In this document: in pieces, positions 30,101 through 38,380 of the stretch | Numbering within the stretch: position 1 is the first letter of the stretch | How the letters are laid out: the number at the start of each line of letters is the position of its first letter | Assembly: GCA_964479595.1 (NCBI GenBank) | Contig: CAYZMU010000001.1 | Span: 109,626-173,625 of the forward strand | Origin: Firm-04 sp964479595 | GTDB lineage: Bacteria; Bacillota; Clostridia; Oscillospirales; Ruminococcaceae | Reading direction: 5' to 3' | Length of the DNA: 64,000 bases | Notes under the pieces: generated by a model | What the model was told of the DNA's origin: nothing | Seen by the model: only the letters and a program-made list of their open reading frames with translations | The model's database searches: none | Translations under genes and position numbers: made by a program

Positions 30101-30729
30101 TCCGCGCGCTGGGCTCGGTCAATGTCGGGGCGGTGGAGGAATACCGGGAGGTTTCCGAGCGCCACACCTTTTTGCGGACACAGATGGACGATGTCACGCG
30201 GGCGAAACAGGAGCTCGAAACGCTGATTGAGACCCTCACGGAGGATATGCGGAAAATCTTTCTTGAAAATTTTACGAAAATAAGCGGCTACTTCGGGGAG
30301 ATTTTCCGGGATTTGTTCGGCGGAGGCAGCGCCTCGCTGGAGCTTACCGACCCCGAAAACGTCCTGGAATCCGGCATTGAGATTCACGTCGCGCCGCCGG
30401 GAAAGGTGATTCGGAATCTCATCGCGCTTTCGGGCGGGGAGCAGTCTTTTGTCGCGATTTGCGTGTATTTCGCGATTCTGAAACTCCGCCCGGCGCCGTT
30501 TTGCATTCTGGACGAAATCGACGCCGCGCTCGACGAGGTCAATGTCCGCAAGTACGCGCAGTATCTCAAGCGCAGTTTCCGGGACATTCAGTTTATCGTC
30601 ATCACACACCGGCGCGGCGCCATGGACGAGGCGAATGTGCTCTACGGCGTGACCATGCAGGAGGACGGCGTTTCCAGACTCCTGCGGCTGGACCAGAACG
30701 GCATGAGCGCGGCGGAATCCGCCTCATGA
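27163..30729 (+). CDS. smc: Chromosome segregation protein SMC
   Basis: 1188-aa condensin ATPase. The head halves are separated by two long coiled coils and a hinge. Walker A GPNGSGKSNIGDAVRWVLGE is near residue 32, the hinge at about 505-680 (GGVHGTVAQRI.., GGSYTGGS), the C-motif LSGGEQ and Walker B FCILDEIDAALDE near the C-terminus. ATG 27163 follows the rnc stop by 2 bp. ftsY, common downstream of smc, is replaced by a convergent operon. Confidence 0.97.
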   Translation: MYLKSLEMQGFKSFPDKIRLTFDEGLTAVVGPNGSGKSNIGDAVRWVLGEQSTKELRGKSMEDVIFSGTKSRKPMGFAAVTLTIENSDRALSEDADEVSVTRKLYRSGDSEYLINGKPVRLRDVNELFMDTGLGRDGYAIIGQGRIAEIVGAKSGERRDIFEEAAGVSKFRYKKQEAERRLEAAQENITRLKDILGELESRLGPLKVQSEKAEKYLALARERETLEVSFWVDKLRALDGRLRELSETFLRLSAEYENLQSDIAREEEKVRLAFQDMQQTTVDIETLQNKIVRAEQEHADFAAGIAVCETEIRHCEDKIGEIQKQSGELDAARGDGQARLAEQDDCIEALAQRQKALEEELRTDEAELEYLTRQEQDALSRCEESDGVLRGLYLQRSEAQTTLSHLESEIAEAEQTLSRAEQDGNSAERRLKEAQENKASLERKIEDANRKITEDRNRLSGFEELLARREEKYRAAAEEQTRLRGEYQQTLQRQQILRDLEQNMEGYAGSVRQILKASGAGRLGGVHGTVAQRITVQPEYGTAVETALGGALQNLIVENEETAKRCIRYLKEARGGRATFLPLTTIHGSRLRENLQDEEGFVALACDLVKYEAVYRGIMESLLGRIAVAEDIDSASRIAGQYQYRFRVVTLDGQVIHAGGSYTGGSAARSAGVITRTHELEETGRKLRELEAQNEKQRAEADKRKAQWSQTQTLAQGAKAQLSQDEQEALSLNQALAALCARMESDAAWRENESEQRERLERKAGELRERKAAAQKSLSELEETIRKNEETLRKDTVSQLRVHSEKAIASQKIAADRVKAAELSKDLENERRRRIAMAQEVEHAQERKESLKAQLREQKAAIGEKRREIERLRGNQKSGREQIERMQQEITRLRQGHEERERAARLLREGMDELREAAQKQSMERTRCEERKAAVQREIDDLIFRLRDTYELSRSEAEERAQPIEDRKEAEARLNTLRNKIRALGSVNVGAVEEYREVSERHTFLRTQMDDVTRAKQELETLIETLTEDMRKIFLENFTKISGYFGEIFRDLFGGGSASLELTDPENVLESGIEIHVAPPGKVIRNLIALSGGEQSFVAICVYFAILKLRPAPFCILDEIDAALDEVNVRKYAQYLKRSFRDIQFIVITHRRGAMDEANVLYGVTMQEDGVSRLLRLDQNGMSAAESAS

Positions 30730-30767
30730 GAGACAGCCGCCCTCAAGGTTTTCGAGAACGCGGCAGC

Positions 30768-30803
30768 AAAAACGGGATGCCATGAACGGCACCCCGTTTT
30801 TTA
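30768..30803. terminator. Bidirectional terminator between smc and plsY
   Basis: AAAAACGGGATGCC pairs with GGCACCCCGTTTTT (one bulge), giving T-runs on both strands between convergent genes. Confidence 0.85.
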
Positions 30804-30817
30804 TCCCGAAAATTGCG

Positions 30818-31453
30818 CTACTGGGTTTTGTCGGACGAGCTTCTGAAACGGAAGCGCGTCTCGGTGTGCGTGAGCAGGCGCTTGATGTTCTCGCTGTGGC
30901 GGTAGATCATAAAGAGCACCTGTGCCGCGCAGAGCACCACCACCCACGCGCCGGCATGGGCGAGCATGAGGTAGACCACACTGGAGGCCGACGCCAGCAT
31001 GGTGGCCAGCGACATATACCGCGTCAGAAGGAGCAGCACCACCAGTACGGCGACGGCGGTCAGCCCCGCCCGCCAGTCCACAAGCCAGATGGTGGACATA
31101 TAAACGAGGAAGCCCTTCCCGCCCTTGAACTGATACCAGATGGGGAAGGCATGGCCCAGCATACAGAACAATCCGGTGTAGGCGGCGCCCAAGCTGAAAT
31201 TGCCCAGATACTTGCCAAACAGCGACGCGAAAACGGCGATCACCAGCGCGGCCTTGGAGAGGTCAAACAGCAGCACCCACCACGCCCATTTGTTGCCGAA
31301 GGTGCGCTTGAAATTGGTAAATCCCGGGTTGCCGCTGCCGCACTCGCGGATGTCCTTGTGGTAGACGAGGCGGGAGATGAGAATCGAGGGGTTGATTCCC
31401 GCGACGAGGTAGGCGCCCGCCGCCGCGGTGATGTATAAGATGAACGCGGTCAT
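30818..31453 (-). CDS. plsY: Acyl-phosphate:glycerol-3-phosphate acyltransferase PlsY
   Basis: 211-aa membrane enzyme that acylates glycerol-3-phosphate with acyl-phosphate to make lysophosphatidic acid. It has about five to seven membrane segments. Conserved loops are GSGNPGFTNFKRTFGN, HAFPIWYQFKGGKGF and, late, YRHSENIKRLL. The frame extends upstream to 31609, but ATG 31453 has GAGGAGGG at the right distance and the usual N-terminus. Last gene of fakB-fakA-plsY. Confidence 0.93.
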   Translation of the reverse strand: MTAFILYITAAAGAYLVAGINPSILISRLVYHKDIRECGSGNPGFTNFKRTFGNKWAWWVLLFDLSKAALVIAVFASLFGKYLGNFSLGAAYTGLFCMLGHAFPIWYQFKGGKGFLVYMSTIWLVDWRAGLTAVAVLVVLLLLTRYMSLATMLASASSVVYLMLAHAGAWVVVLCAAQVLFMIYRHSENIKRLLTHTETRFRFRSSSDKTQ

Positions 31454-31464
31454 TTCGCCCTCCT

Positions 31465-33141
31465 CTATTCCAGAACCAGAATGAAATCGTGCAGGTCCTG
31501 TCTGCCGTCTATCAGAAAGACCTCTGTCGTCGGATGGCTCTTGTGAATGTACGCCTCCAGCGCTTTCGCGTCGGATTCGTCCGCTTTGCAGCCGTAAATC
31601 AGAATACAAATATCATAGCGCGAGAGATTGAGATTCTCAACCAGATTCTCTGTTGCCGTTTCCCTGTTTTCGTCCGCGCAGAGGATTTCCTTCCCGACAA
31701 AGCCGAAATAGTCGCCGTTGTGAACCGTGATCCCGCCGGTTTCGATTTCTCTCTGCGAGCGCGCCACGGCGGCGGTGACGACCCCTTCCATCGCCTCCCG
31801 CATCTGTTCGAAAATCTCCTGCGCGTCTCCGCACGAGGGGTCAAACATGGTGACAGCGGCGTAGCAGTCGCCGATAGCGTGGCTCTCGAGCACAAAAACC
31901 TTCCCGTCGTCATACATCGAGGCGGCCTGCCGCGCGGCGAGAACGGCGTTGGCGTTGTTGGGCAGCACAAAAGTGTTCCGCGCGTTTACCTCGCCGAAAG
32001 CCGTGAGGAAATCTTCCACAGAGGGGTTCATGGTCGAGCCGCCGTCAATCACCGCGTCCACGCCGCGGTCGAGAAAGGACTGCCTGATACCCTCGCCCGA
32101 CGCAACCGCGACGATTCCGAACTGTTTGGGCTCTTTTGGAATCTCGGGCTCGAGGCTCTCCTCCCTTTCCTCTCCCGCGTCCGTCAGCGTGTTGTTGTGC
32201 TGCAGGGACATATTGTCGATCTTGACTTTCAGAAATTCCCCGTATTCCTGGCAGATGGCGAGCGCCTTGTCCGGCGTCATGGTGTGGACATGGACTTTCG
32301 CGACCGTGCCGGTCTTAAAGGCGACGACGGATTCCCCGATAGTTTTCAGCCTGTCCGAAAGTGTCTCGATCTGAAAGCTATCCACGTCAACTTTGCAGCG
32401 CTGAAGTCTCAGAAGCAGCTCGGTGCAGTAGCCGTATTCCAGCACGCTGTCTTCGGTGAATTTGTCAATATCCAGCTCTGTGACGGCGGGCATATACATC
32501 CGAAGGGACTGCGTGTCAGGCATTTTGTTGTCGAGCACCTGCCGCATTCCTTCAAAGATATACAGAAGTCCCGCGCCGCCGGAATCCACCACGCCCGCCT
32601 TCTTGAGAACCGCGAGCATCTGGGTGGTCTTGCGCAGCGTCCGCGCCGCCTGCTTGGAAAAGTTCGCGAAAAACTCCGAGAGCGTTTCGCATTTCTGCGC
32701 GCGCGCGTAATCGGTCGCCTCACGCGCCACCGTCAGAATCGTCCCTTCCTGCGGGTCCACAACCGCGTTGTACGCCTTCTTGACGCCCTGACTCAGGGCC
32801 TCGCCGAGCGCCTCGCAGTCCGCCGTTTCGAGATCCGCGAAGCCGTCCGCGATTCCGCCGAAAAACTGCGACAGAATCACCCCGGAATTCCCCTTCGCGC
32901 TCAGCATCATGTTGTTCGCGATGTCCTGCGCCGCCTTGCACAGCGTCATGGTCTTGGCTTTCTCCGTCTGAATCCCGCCGAGCATGGTCATGAGCATATT
33001 GTCGCCCGTGTCCCCGTCGGGAATCGGGAAAACATTGAGATCGTTTATGATTTTTACGTGCTGTTGCAGATTTGCCGTTCCGCCGAGGAGCATATCGACA
33101 AACAATCCCCCGTCAATGGTCTGCGCCTTCTGCATGCTCAT
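31465..33141 (-). CDS. fakA: Fatty acid kinase FakA-type DAK2 (DhaL) protein
   Basis: 558-aa kinase subunit that phosphorylates FakB-bound fatty acids to acyl-phosphate. The N-terminal DhaL/DAK2 domain has NVFPIPDGDTGDNMLMTM (Mg-ATP binding aspartates), SAKGNSGVILSQFFGG and DSGGAGLLYIFEG. The C-terminal half (about 330-558) is the DegV-like part of YloV proteins, with SGEGIRQSFLDRGVDAVIDGG. ATG 33141 overlaps the fakB stop by 4 bp. A role in feeding PlsX/PlsY is inferred from the characterised Staphylococcus system and from plsY in the same operon. Confidence 0.9.
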   Translation of the reverse strand: MSMQKAQTIDGGLFVDMLLGGTANLQQHVKIINDLNVFPIPDGDTGDNMLMTMLGGIQTEKAKTMTLCKAAQDIANNMMLSAKGNSGVILSQFFGGIADGFADLETADCEALGEALSQGVKKAYNAVVDPQEGTILTVAREATDYARAQKCETLSEFFANFSKQAARTLRKTTQMLAVLKKAGVVDSGGAGLLYIFEGMRQVLDNKMPDTQSLRMYMPAVTELDIDKFTEDSVLEYGYCTELLLRLQRCKVDVDSFQIETLSDRLKTIGESVVAFKTGTVAKVHVHTMTPDKALAICQEYGEFLKVKIDNMSLQHNNTLTDAGEEREESLEPEIPKEPKQFGIVAVASGEGIRQSFLDRGVDAVIDGGSTMNPSVEDFLTAFGEVNARNTFVLPNNANAVLAARQAASMYDDGKVFVLESHAIGDCYAAVTMFDPSCGDAQEIFEQMREAMEGVVTAAVARSQREIETGGITVHNGDYFGFVGKEILCADENRETATENLVENLNLSRYDICILIYGCKADESDAKALEAYIHKSHPTTEVFLIDGRQDLHDFILVLE

Positions 33142-34031
33142 TCCTCCGCCGTGAAGGTGACCGGCTGTCCGAGCGCGTGCAGCGCGATGGCCTCAGGACC
33201 GATGGAGGCGCCGATGATGGGCCCGATAAAGCCCACGTGGATATCCTTGCAGGGGATTTTTTCGTGAATGAGTTCAATCAGTGAATCAACTTCCTCCTTG
33301 GCACAGTCGGCGTGAGTGAGGTAAAGGGTCTGCTCCTGCGGATTCACAATGGTCTGCGCCATCATGGAAACGATTTCCTCCAGCGACTTCCTGCGGCCCT
33401 TGACTTTCTTCACCGGAGTCTGGTCGCCGTTGGCGTCCGCGATGATGATGGGTTTGATGCCCATGAGGTTGCCGAAAAAGCTCGCGGCCGCCTTGACCCT
33501 GCCGGCTCTGCGCAGATATTCGAGCGTATGCACCGCGCAGTACTCGTTGACCTGCTTGAGCATCCCCTTGATTTTGCTCTCCACTTCCTCAAAGGGCAGC
33601 CCCTCAGCCGCCATTTTCGCCGCCTCTATCGCAAGAATCCCTTCACCCATGCAGGCGTTGAGGGAGTTGATGCACGAGATTTTCGCGCCGGGATAGTTTT
33701 CCAGCAGTTTCTGCGCCGTCACATGCCCGGTGTTCACGGAGCCCGACTGTTTCACGGAGCAGGCGATGTAGATGATGTCGCAGCCCTCGTCGAGATACTT
33801 TGTGAAAATCCGCATGAACTCGTCGATGGAGACCTGTGCCGTGGTGATGCGCTTGCCGTCGCGCATGGTGTTGTAGAACGCCTTGACCTCCGCCTCCGTC
33901 CAGTCCAGCTGCGCGGGGGACTGCTTGCCGTCCAGCACGGTCGACATTCTGGCGTAGTCAATGTCGTACTTGCGCAGAAGGTCGGGAGAAAGGTCGGCAC
34001 ACGAATCTGTGATGACTTTGATTTTTCTCAT
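33138..34031 (-). CDS. fakB: DegV-family fatty-acid-binding protein (FakB)
   Basis: 297-aa DegV protein that holds a fatty acid for phosphorylation by FakA. It starts MRKIKVITDSCADLSPDLL, with TTAQVSIDEF, a SVKQSGSVNTGH loop (usually S.xLSGTY) and LEYLRRAGRVKAAASFFGN. AAGGAGAAC lies upstream of ATG 34031. First gene of the operon, with a consensus promoter at 34139-34167. The altered SGT loop may reflect lipid selectivity; this is inference. Confidence 0.9.
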   Translation of the reverse strand: MRKIKVITDSCADLSPDLLRKYDIDYARMSTVLDGKQSPAQLDWTEAEVKAFYNTMRDGKRITTAQVSIDEFMRIFTKYLDEGCDIIYIACSVKQSGSVNTGHVTAQKLLENYPGAKISCINSLNACMGEGILAIEAAKMAAEGLPFEEVESKIKGMLKQVNEYCAVHTLEYLRRAGRVKAAASFFGNLMGIKPIIIADANGDQTPVKKVKGRRKSLEEIVSMMAQTIVNPQEQTLYLTHADCAKEEVDSLIELIHEKIPCKDIHVGFIGPIIGASIGPEAIALHALGQPVTFTAEE

Positions 34032-34138
34032 TTGATTTTCGTTCTCCTTGCCCGGGGACGCGCCCCGTTTTGTTTTTCGTCGCTGTCAGCGCCCGGGTCC
34101 TGCCCGGGATTTTATCAACCGATTTTACAGCCTTTTCT

Positions 34139-34167
34139 ATGATACACCCAAACCGCGGTTTTGTCAA
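34139..34167 (-). promoter_or_regulatory. SigA promoter for fakB-fakA-plsY
   Basis: On the minus strand, TTGACA (34167-34162), 17 bp, TATCAT (34144-34139). A GC-rich inverted repeat at about 34169-34196 just upstream may be the end of the GH43 transcript, but it has no T-tract. Confidence 0.8.
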
Positions 34168-34200
34168 GCCCCGCCCCGGGAGTGCCGGGACGGGGACTTC

Positions 34201-36669
34201 TCATTTCAGATGCGGGAAGAGGCTCTTGAGGAAGTTGTACATCAGCGGAACCACCACACTGCCGTCGTGCCCGCCGCCGGGGACTTGCTGCCAGATGTGG
34301 TCCGTGCCGTTGGCGGTAAAGAGATCGTGGTACTGCTCAGGGAAGTTTCCGACAACCGTATCGTTGGTGCCGCCCGCGATCATCAGAACATAGGGCAGCG
34401 GATCGGTCATGCGGAAGTCGCTCTCCGCCATATTGCCCGGGTGCGTCATGAACTGGTCCGTGGCTGGAACGATACCCGGAGCGGGGCAGGCGGCGCCGAC
34501 ATAGCCAAACAGGTCGGGTCTGGAAATGCCGATATAGAGCGCCTCCCTCGCGCCCATGGAGAAGCCCGCGAGTGCTGTGTTCTCGCGTCCCGTCTTTACG
34601 GGATAGTGCTCCTCAATGTACGGCATGAGACTGTCCGCGATATCGTAGACGAAATTGTCGTAGCATATGGTATTCTCCACGGTGAAGCCCGTGCACTGAT
34701 CGAGCGTCTTGCTCGTGAACATGGAGGTGAACACGATAATCATCGGCACAGCCTCGCCGCTCGCGGAGAGATTCGCCGCCATGGTCCGGATTTTCATGCC
34801 GTCGTCGAGCATGGAATTCTCGTCGCCGAAGATGCCGTGATTGACGTAGAGCACCGGGTACTGTTTGGACGAATCATAGCCCGGCGGCAGCAGCACATTC
34901 GCGCCCTTTTCCTTTTCCGCCGTCTTGGAGTAGTAGGTGATGTGCTCCACCGTTCCGTAATCCTGCGCGGAGGCGCTGTCGGTAGCCGAAGCCGGAACAT
35001 CCAAGGTCATGCTCTGCCGCACCTCTTCCATATACTCCGCCGGGTCGGGAAGTTCGCCCGGGACGTCAGGGCCGGGGTCAGGGTTTGGATCCGGGTCCGG
35101 CGTGACCGTGCCCGAACCGGTGACGAGTCGCTTGAGCAGAGTCAGGTCTTTTGCCGTGAGGACGCCGTCGCTGTCTAAGTCCGCCGCCTCGGCGTCAATT
35201 TCCGTAGTCTTTACGAGGAGGTAGCTTAGCAGCCGCTCCACATCCGCCGCGTCACAGACACCGTTTCCGTCCGCGTCGCCGTCTACTGTCTCGGGTTCGC
35301 CCGTCGTGAATTTCCACCAGTCCATATTGAGCAGGTAGGAGGCGCTCCCGTGAAAGCCCAGATACAAATCGTGCTGTCCGGTCACCTCGGAAACGGCGGT
35401 TGAGGCGATTTCATAGGTCTGCCAGTCGCCCGTCACAGGGGCCTCAAGTGTGCCGATGAGTTCTCCGTCAAGGCTGTCCAGCCGCAGTTCCACTGTCGAG
35501 CCGCTCTCCGTCGCGGAGACGCTCGCCTGAAATTCCTTCGGGGCGCTCTCGCCGAAATCCACCCCGCGCAGCTTTACATAATCGCCGTCCTGCAGGAAGC
35601 CGATATTGAGCGTGCCGTCCGCGCAGGTTTCGGTTTCCACGCCCTCGCTCCAGCTGAAAGTTTCCGCCTCCACGCGCTCGTAGGGGTTGAGCGGGGCTAT
35701 CTGTTCAGGCCCTGTTTCCGACATCTTGATTTCGGGGAAGGTGCCGTCGGGGTTGTAGGCAAATTCCTCCACCGCGACACTGCGCTGGAAACCGTTTCCG
35801 CCGGGCAGCGCGCCGTTGTGGTAGAAAAAATAGGATTTGTCTTTAAAATCCACCACGCCGCAGTGATTCGTGAAACTGCCGCCCTCTGTCGGCATAATCG
35901 TCCCGCGGAAAGTCCACGGACCTGTCGGGGCGGTGGCGGTGGAATAGGAGATGTTTTCGGGAATGCCGCCGGCGGCGTAGAGCATATAGTAGAGCCCCCC
36001 GCGCTTATAGAACCAGGGGCCTTCCGTGTACATTGTGCTGTCGCCGTTCGTGCCGAAGCCCTCCGCCGTCATCTCGATCTGTTCAATGTCTCCGGAATAG
36101 GAAATCATATCCTCATTGAGGCGGACATAATAAAGGCGCGGGTTGCCGAAATAGAGATACGCCTGACCGTCGTCGTCAATGTAGACCGTCGGGTCGATAT
36201 AATCCCAGTTGGGCCCGCACAGAGGCTTGCCTATCGCGTCGCGGAACGGCCCTTCCGGGGAATCCGCGACCGCCACGCCGATGGCTCTGCCGCCCGTTTC
36301 CGCCGGGACCAGCGTGACATAGTAGTAATACTTCCCGTTTCGCTCCACACACTGCGCCGCCCAAGCCGAATCCGCCTGCGCCCACGCGAAATCTTCCGCT
36401 GAGAGAATCGTGCCGTGGTGGCGCCAGTTTTGCATATCCTTTGAGGAGTAGAGCTGCCAGTCGGGCATTTCGTAGTTTTCCGCGCCGTCCTTGTCGTGCC
36501 CTGTGTAGACATAGACGGTGTCCCCGACGACCAGTGGCGCGGGGTCTGAGGTGTAGACCGTCTGCGCGATGGGGTTGTCCGCGAAGGTAATCAGCGCCTG
36601 CCCCGGACAGAGCGCCGCCACGAAAATCCCTGTAAGCGCGCAGGCAAGCAGCCTTTTGTGCTCTAACAT
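34201..36669 (-). CDS. Cellulosomal GH43 - CBM6 - dockerin I - CE1 esterase
   Basis: 822-aa secreted multimodular enzyme. Signal peptide about 1-30; GH43 five-blade propeller about 33-325 with Asp42 (SDPAP), Asp159 (IDPTV) and Glu216 (TEGPW) as candidate base, pKa modulator and acid; CBM6-like module about 328-455. A type I dockerin at about 463-515 has two Ca-binding repeats (DGDADGNGVCDAADV, ADLDSDGVLTAKDL). A Pro/Asp linker leads to a CE1-type alpha/beta hydrolase (about 545-822) with GFSMG nucleophile Ser704 and likely Asp770 and His801. Arabinosidase/xylosidase plus feruloyl/acetyl esterase suggests arabinoxylan debranching. The dockerin is internal, not terminal. Confidence 0.9.
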   Translation of the reverse strand: MLEHKRLLACALTGIFVAALCPGQALITFADNPIAQTVYTSDPAPLVVGDTVYVYTGHDKDGAENYEMPDWQLYSSKDMQNWRHHGTILSAEDFAWAQADSAWAAQCVERNGKYYYYVTLVPAETGGRAIGVAVADSPEGPFRDAIGKPLCGPNWDYIDPTVYIDDDGQAYLYFGNPRLYYVRLNEDMISYSGDIEQIEMTAEGFGTNGDSTMYTEGPWFYKRGGLYYMLYAAGGIPENISYSTATAPTGPWTFRGTIMPTEGGSFTNHCGVVDFKDKSYFFYHNGALPGGNGFQRSVAVEEFAYNPDGTFPEIKMSETGPEQIAPLNPYERVEAETFSWSEGVETETCADGTLNIGFLQDGDYVKLRGVDFGESAPKEFQASVSATESGSTVELRLDSLDGELIGTLEAPVTGDWQTYEIASTAVSEVTGQHDLYLGFHGSASYLLNMDWWKFTTGEPETVDGDADGNGVCDAADVERLLSYLLVKTTEIDAEAADLDSDGVLTAKDLTLLKRLVTGSGTVTPDPDPNPDPGPDVPGELPDPAEYMEEVRQSMTLDVPASATDSASAQDYGTVEHITYYSKTAEKEKGANVLLPPGYDSSKQYPVLYVNHGIFGDENSMLDDGMKIRTMAANLSASGEAVPMIIVFTSMFTSKTLDQCTGFTVENTICYDNFVYDIADSLMPYIEEHYPVKTGRENTALAGFSMGAREALYIGISRPDLFGYVGAACPAPGIVPATDQFMTHPGNMAESDFRMTDPLPYVLMIAGGTNDTVVGNFPEQYHDLFTANGTDHIWQQVPGGGHDGSVVVPLMYNFLKSLFPHLK

Positions 36670-36832
36670 GGCAAATCCCCCTTATGCCGCGATGCGCGGC
36701 GTATTCCGGTTCTATCATACCGCTATGGGGAAAATCCTGCAAGACAGAAAACGCGGAAAAGATGGACCATTTGCGGAAAACGCAATCTGCCCGCCGCCTT
36801 TCCTTCCCGAATCCAAATCTTCCCTCATTATA

Positions 36833-36861
36833 ATTATACCATCTTTCACAGCGCTTGTCAA
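36833..36861 (-). promoter_or_regulatory. SigA promoter for the GH43 enzyme
   Basis: On the minus strand TTGACA (36861-36856), 17 bp, TATAAT (36838-36833). Divergent from the promoter at 36890. The leader is about 160 nt, with no recognised element. Confidence 0.85.
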
Positions 36862-36889
36862 GCGCCGCCCGCTCTGAGCGGGCTTTGTG

Positions 36890-36918
36890 TTGACAAAGAT
36901 TGGAAGATGTGCTATAAT
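36890..36918 (+). promoter_or_regulatory. SigA promoter for the EamA-like gene
   Basis: TTGACA at 36890-36895, 17 bp, TATAAT at 36913-36918 with upstream GATGTGC. Confidence 0.85.
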
Positions 36919-36990
36919 CGTTGCAGGGCAGAAATTTCAGGGAAACCCCCGCGCGGCATGGCACGGGGGCTGACAATCGGGGTGATTCAT

Positions 36991-37401
36991 TTGTGGTTTT
37001 GGTTCGCGCTTCTGTCTTCCGTTTTTGCCGCGCTCACTTCCATCCTCGCCAAGGTCGGCATTGACGGCGTCAATTCCAATCTCGCCACCGCGCTCAGAAC
37101 CGTCGTGGTTCTGGTGATGGCGTGGGGCATGGTCTTTCTCGTTCACGCGCAGAACGGCATAAGCGATATTTCCCGCAAATCGTGGGTTTTCCTGATCCTT
37201 TCGGGGCTCGCGACAGGCGCTTCGTGGCTCTGCTACTACAAGGCGCTGCAGCTGGGCGACGCATCAAGGGTGGCACCGGTGGACAAACTCAGTGTGGTGC
37301 TGACGGTCATTCTCGCCGCCATTTTCCTGCACGAGAAGCTGACGCTGAAATCCGTTCTCGGCTGCGCGCTCATCGCCGCGGGGACGCTGCTGATGCTCTA
37401 G
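36991..37401 (+). CDS. Small EamA/DMT-family transporter (single repeat)
   Basis: About 136-aa membrane protein with five predicted helices, equal to one EamA repeat (family members usually carry two, about 300 aa). Motifs include SSVFAALTSILAKVGI and, at the C-terminus, PVDKLSVVLTVILAAIFLHEKLT, typical of the domain's last helices. The start chosen is TTG 36991 after GGGGTGA; GTG 36982 is an alternative. Half-size DMT proteins work as dimers. The substrate is unknown. Its stop overlaps the stop of the convergent lipoprotein gene (CTAG). Confidence 0.8.
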   Translation: MWFWFALLSSVFAALTSILAKVGIDGVNSNLATALRTVVVLVMAWGMVFLVHAQNGISDISRKSWVFLILSGLATGASWLCYYKALQLGDASRVAPVDKLSVVLTVILAAIFLHEKLTLKSVLGCALIAAGTLLML

Positions 37402-38255
37402 GGCTCGTAGATGAACTCAATGGTGTCAAAGTCTTCCCCGTAGACCCAGAAGGTGAGTACGTCTGTGGTCCCGACACCGGTTAAAAATTCCGCACTGCTG
37501 ATGAAGTTCTCTTCCGCTCCGGTAATTTTGCCGCCCTTGTACAGCAAAACCTTCACCAGACCAAAAGTCGAGAGGTCTTCCGCCACCTGCTTGACGGTGA
37601 TGTAGAGTTCATCGTCCTGAAGGCTGTAATCTACCATTTCCACGGCGTCGCGTGTGCCTGTCAGGAAGGAGTCCTCCTGCGCGAGGGCGCGGACGTCATA
37701 TTGATTCGCGCTTACATCGTTGTCAAACATGTACTCAAAATAGTTTGTCTCGCCGGCGGTCAGGGTGATGGTATCAGACTCTTTTTCCAGCACGCTGCCG
37801 GAACTGTCATAGGCGATATAGTCGCCTTCCACCGTGACGTTCTGTTTGGCGAGTACTTTGTGAATAATGTAGACGCCGCCGAGAGAATTTGGAATGATAG
37901 CGCGATCCACGACATCGTAATAGCTGTTGGAGTCATAGTTTTCCGACGGTGACGCGGCGGACGCGGCTGTGCCGGAAGCGGGGGCTGTTGCGGCGGCTGT
38001 AGCGGCAGCTGTTGCGGGGGGAGCCGTTTCGGAAGGTTTTGTTCCGGCGGCTGTCTGAGAAGCGGTTGTCTGCGCGGCAGTGGTTTCGGCTTTCGTGGTT
38101 TCGGCGCTTTGTGTCGTCGTGTCCGGCAGCGAGGAGGATTCGCCCTCCAAAACCTGCGGGCCGCTGTCTGCGACTGCCCCGCAGCCCGAAACCGTGATGC
38201 CCAGACATAGCGCGCACGCGAGTGTCAGTGCTTTTGCTCTGTAGGATGCTTTCAT
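37398..38255 (-). CDS. Putative lipoprotein with Thr/Ala-rich linker
   Basis: 285-aa predicted surface lipoprotein. It has a type II signal peptide with lipobox VSGCG (Cys at about residue 24), then a Thr/Ala/Ser-rich linker (about 45-112) and a C-terminal globular domain of about 170 residues with alternating beta-like segments (VYIIHKVLAKQNVTVEGDYI). I do not recognise the domain. GGAGGT lies before ATG 38255; the open frame continues upstream without a site. It neighbours the kinase operon and resembles the lipoprotein at 42330 in its linker only. Confidence 0.75.
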   Translation of the reverse strand: MKASYRAKALTLACALCLGITVSGCGAVADSGPQVLEGESSSLPDTTTQSAETTKAETTAAQTTASQTAAGTKPSETAPPATAAATAAATAPASGTAASAASPSENYDSNSYYDVVDRAIIPNSLGGVYIIHKVLAKQNVTVEGDYIAYDSSGSVLEKESDTITLTAGETNYFEYMFDNDVSANQYDVRALAQEDSFLTGTRDAVEMVDYSLQDDELYITVKQVAEDLSTFGLVKVLLYKGGKITGAEENFISSAEFLTGVGTTDVLTFWVYGEDFDTIEFIYEP

Positions 38256-38344
38256 GATGTTTACCTCCGTTTCGGGGCGTGCCCCTTTATTCTCTTCTAT
38301 CATACCATATCGAAACGGCAGGTTATAAATTTGGATTCCATACA

Positions 38345-38380
38345 AAACGGGCTTCCCTTTGAGAAGGGGAACCCGTTTTT
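38345..38380 (-). terminator. Terminator after the kinase-STAND gene
   Basis: AAACGGG-TTCCC against GGGGAACCCGTTT (one bulge) with T-runs on both strands, 0-35 bp past the kinase gene stop. Confidence 0.75.

Noticed and set aside
31489..33267. 592-codon plus-strand frame opposite fakA
   Set aside because: Antisense to a conserved DAK2 protein; composition atypical and no ribosome binding site.
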